A program made the position numbers and the translations under genes. Of a stretch of 64,000 nt of DNA, positions 63,227 through 64,000 are shown one piece after another; position 1 is the first letter of the stretch; every line of letters begins with the position of its first letter. The stretch comes from Utricularia gibba (Eukaryota > Streptophyta > Magnoliopsida > Lamiales > Lentibulariaceae). The stretch is taken from the NCBI GenBank assembly GCA_002189035.1, contig NEEC01000014.1, positions 436,501 through 500,500 on the forward strand, written 5' to 3'. The notes under the pieces were generated by a model. It made no database searches, was not told the DNA's origin, and worked only from the letters and a program-made list of their open reading frames with translations.

Positions 63227-64000
63227 ATGAGGCCGCCGAGGGGTCGTGGTTTTTCCGGTGGCGGAAGGGGTGGAAGAGGTGACAGGGGTGGAGGAAGATT
63301 CGGCAGAGGCGGCGGCGGCCGGTTTGCTCCGCGTGATGAAGGACCGCCTTCCGAAGTTGTTGGTCTCTCTCTTTCGTTCGCTCCGTGAATAAACAAGTCC
63401 GACCACATTTTAGTCTCTCTAGTTTTTAACTGACTGTCTGTTACGTGCGCAGAAGTTTCGACTTTCGTTCATGCTTGTGAAGGCGATGCTGTCACAAAGC
63501 TTACGAATGAGAAAATTCCTTACTTCAATGCGCCAATATATCTCCAGAACAAGACTCAGATTGGCAAAGTAGATGAGATTTTTGGTCCAATCAATGAATC
63601 TGTGAGTTGAAGTATACTTTTTTCTTGCTTGGTTATCAAAAAGTTCGATGAAGTGTTCTTGCATCATGCTCTTTTGTTTTTGGGTTTCTTCAGTTATTTT
63701 CAGTTAAGATGATGGAGGGTATCATTGCAACGTCGTATTCTGTTGGTGACAAGTTCTTCATTGACCCGGCCAAGCTTTTACCATTGTCTAGATTCCTTCC
63801 CCAGCCCAAGTATGTACTTCGATTCTATAGAATATTTGCATCTTTATCTAATGAAACATGAATTTGGATTTCAATCGCATCATCTCTGCTATGCTCATTG
63901 CTTCCCCATACCGGATTCTTTCGCTTTATGTATCTTGTTGTAGTGATTACATAGCCTACGCGCATGGCTTGTTGTAGTGATTCTCGATGGATGCGATCTG
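63227..64000 (+). CDS. GAR1: H/ACA snoRNP subunit GAR1, 3' part beyond window
   Basis: Core protein of H/ACA ribonucleoproteins, which guide rRNA pseudouridylation in the nucleolus. ATG at 63227 opens an N-terminal Gly/Arg-rich region ([20 protein letters not shown]). Exons 63227-63362, 63453-63601 and 63694-63809 keep phase. The GAR1 core covers [60 protein letters not shown] and [18 protein letters not shown]. The third exon ends at donor GTATGT (63810), and the next exon and the expected C-terminal RGG tail lie beyond the window. Confidence 0.94.

Overview
This is plant nuclear DNA, most likely from a eudicot. The genes are split by many short GT-AG introns, intergenic DNA is AT-rich, and the gene set is plant-typical: Dof factor, SEUSS co-repressor, CDPK, WAT1 transporter, snakin/GASA peptide, chloroplast maltose exporter and phosphoglucan, water dikinase. 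The species cannot be named from the sequence. All exon models were built by eye from splice signals, reading phase and remembered family sequences. No search was run.

Layout. 1-10.4 kb: 3' part of an EAF6-like NuA4 subunit (+), a cupin pseudogene (-), an unidentified fragment, LSM3 (-), a Dof factor with broken frame (+) and a DUF218/YdcF-like membrane protein (+). 11.9-16.7 kb: MEX1 maltose exporter (+) and alcohol dehydrogenase 1 (+). 18.7-29 kb: SEUSS-like co-repressor (+), RIO1 kinase (-) and a TOM1-like VHS-GAT protein (+). 29.7-34.8 kb: ALDH3 (-) and a WAT1/EamA transporter (-). 35-39 kb is gene-poor, with a small hAT-type element carrying a perfect 8-bp target duplication and a decayed unidentified gene. 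39.6-48.6 kb: an oxysterol-binding-related protein (+, one frameshift), tRNA-Leu(AAG) (-), a HAM/MYST acetyltransferase (+) and a VPS9A Rab5 exchange factor (-). 49.4-57.1 kb: a GT31 galactosyltransferase (-) and PWD/GWD3 (-). 57.8-64 kb: an L18-type ribosomal protein (-), a short mTERF protein (+), a GASA peptide (-), a CPK4/11-type kinase (-) and the 5' part of GAR1 (+).

Shared roles. PWD and MEX1 both act in night-time leaf starch breakdown: PWD phosphorylates glucan and MEX1 exports the maltose. EAF6 and HAM are parts of the same NuA4-type acetyltransferase. LSM3, RIO1 and GAR1 serve RNA processing and ribosome assembly. The VHS-GAT protein, VPS9A and the ORP serve endosomal and membrane traffic. 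These are scattered housekeeping genes; I see no operon-like or defence-like cluster.

Most unusual signals: (1) several otherwise well-conserved genes break frame at or next to short homopolymers (Dof twice, ORP, mTERF, perhaps GASA), which points to assembly indels or recent decay; (2) a 75-nt open, in-frame intron in the EAF6 gene that could be an exitron; (3) a tRNA gene lying head-to-head 72 bp from the HAM start codon; (4) a GC-AG intron in PWD. I found no convincing undescribed multi-gene system.
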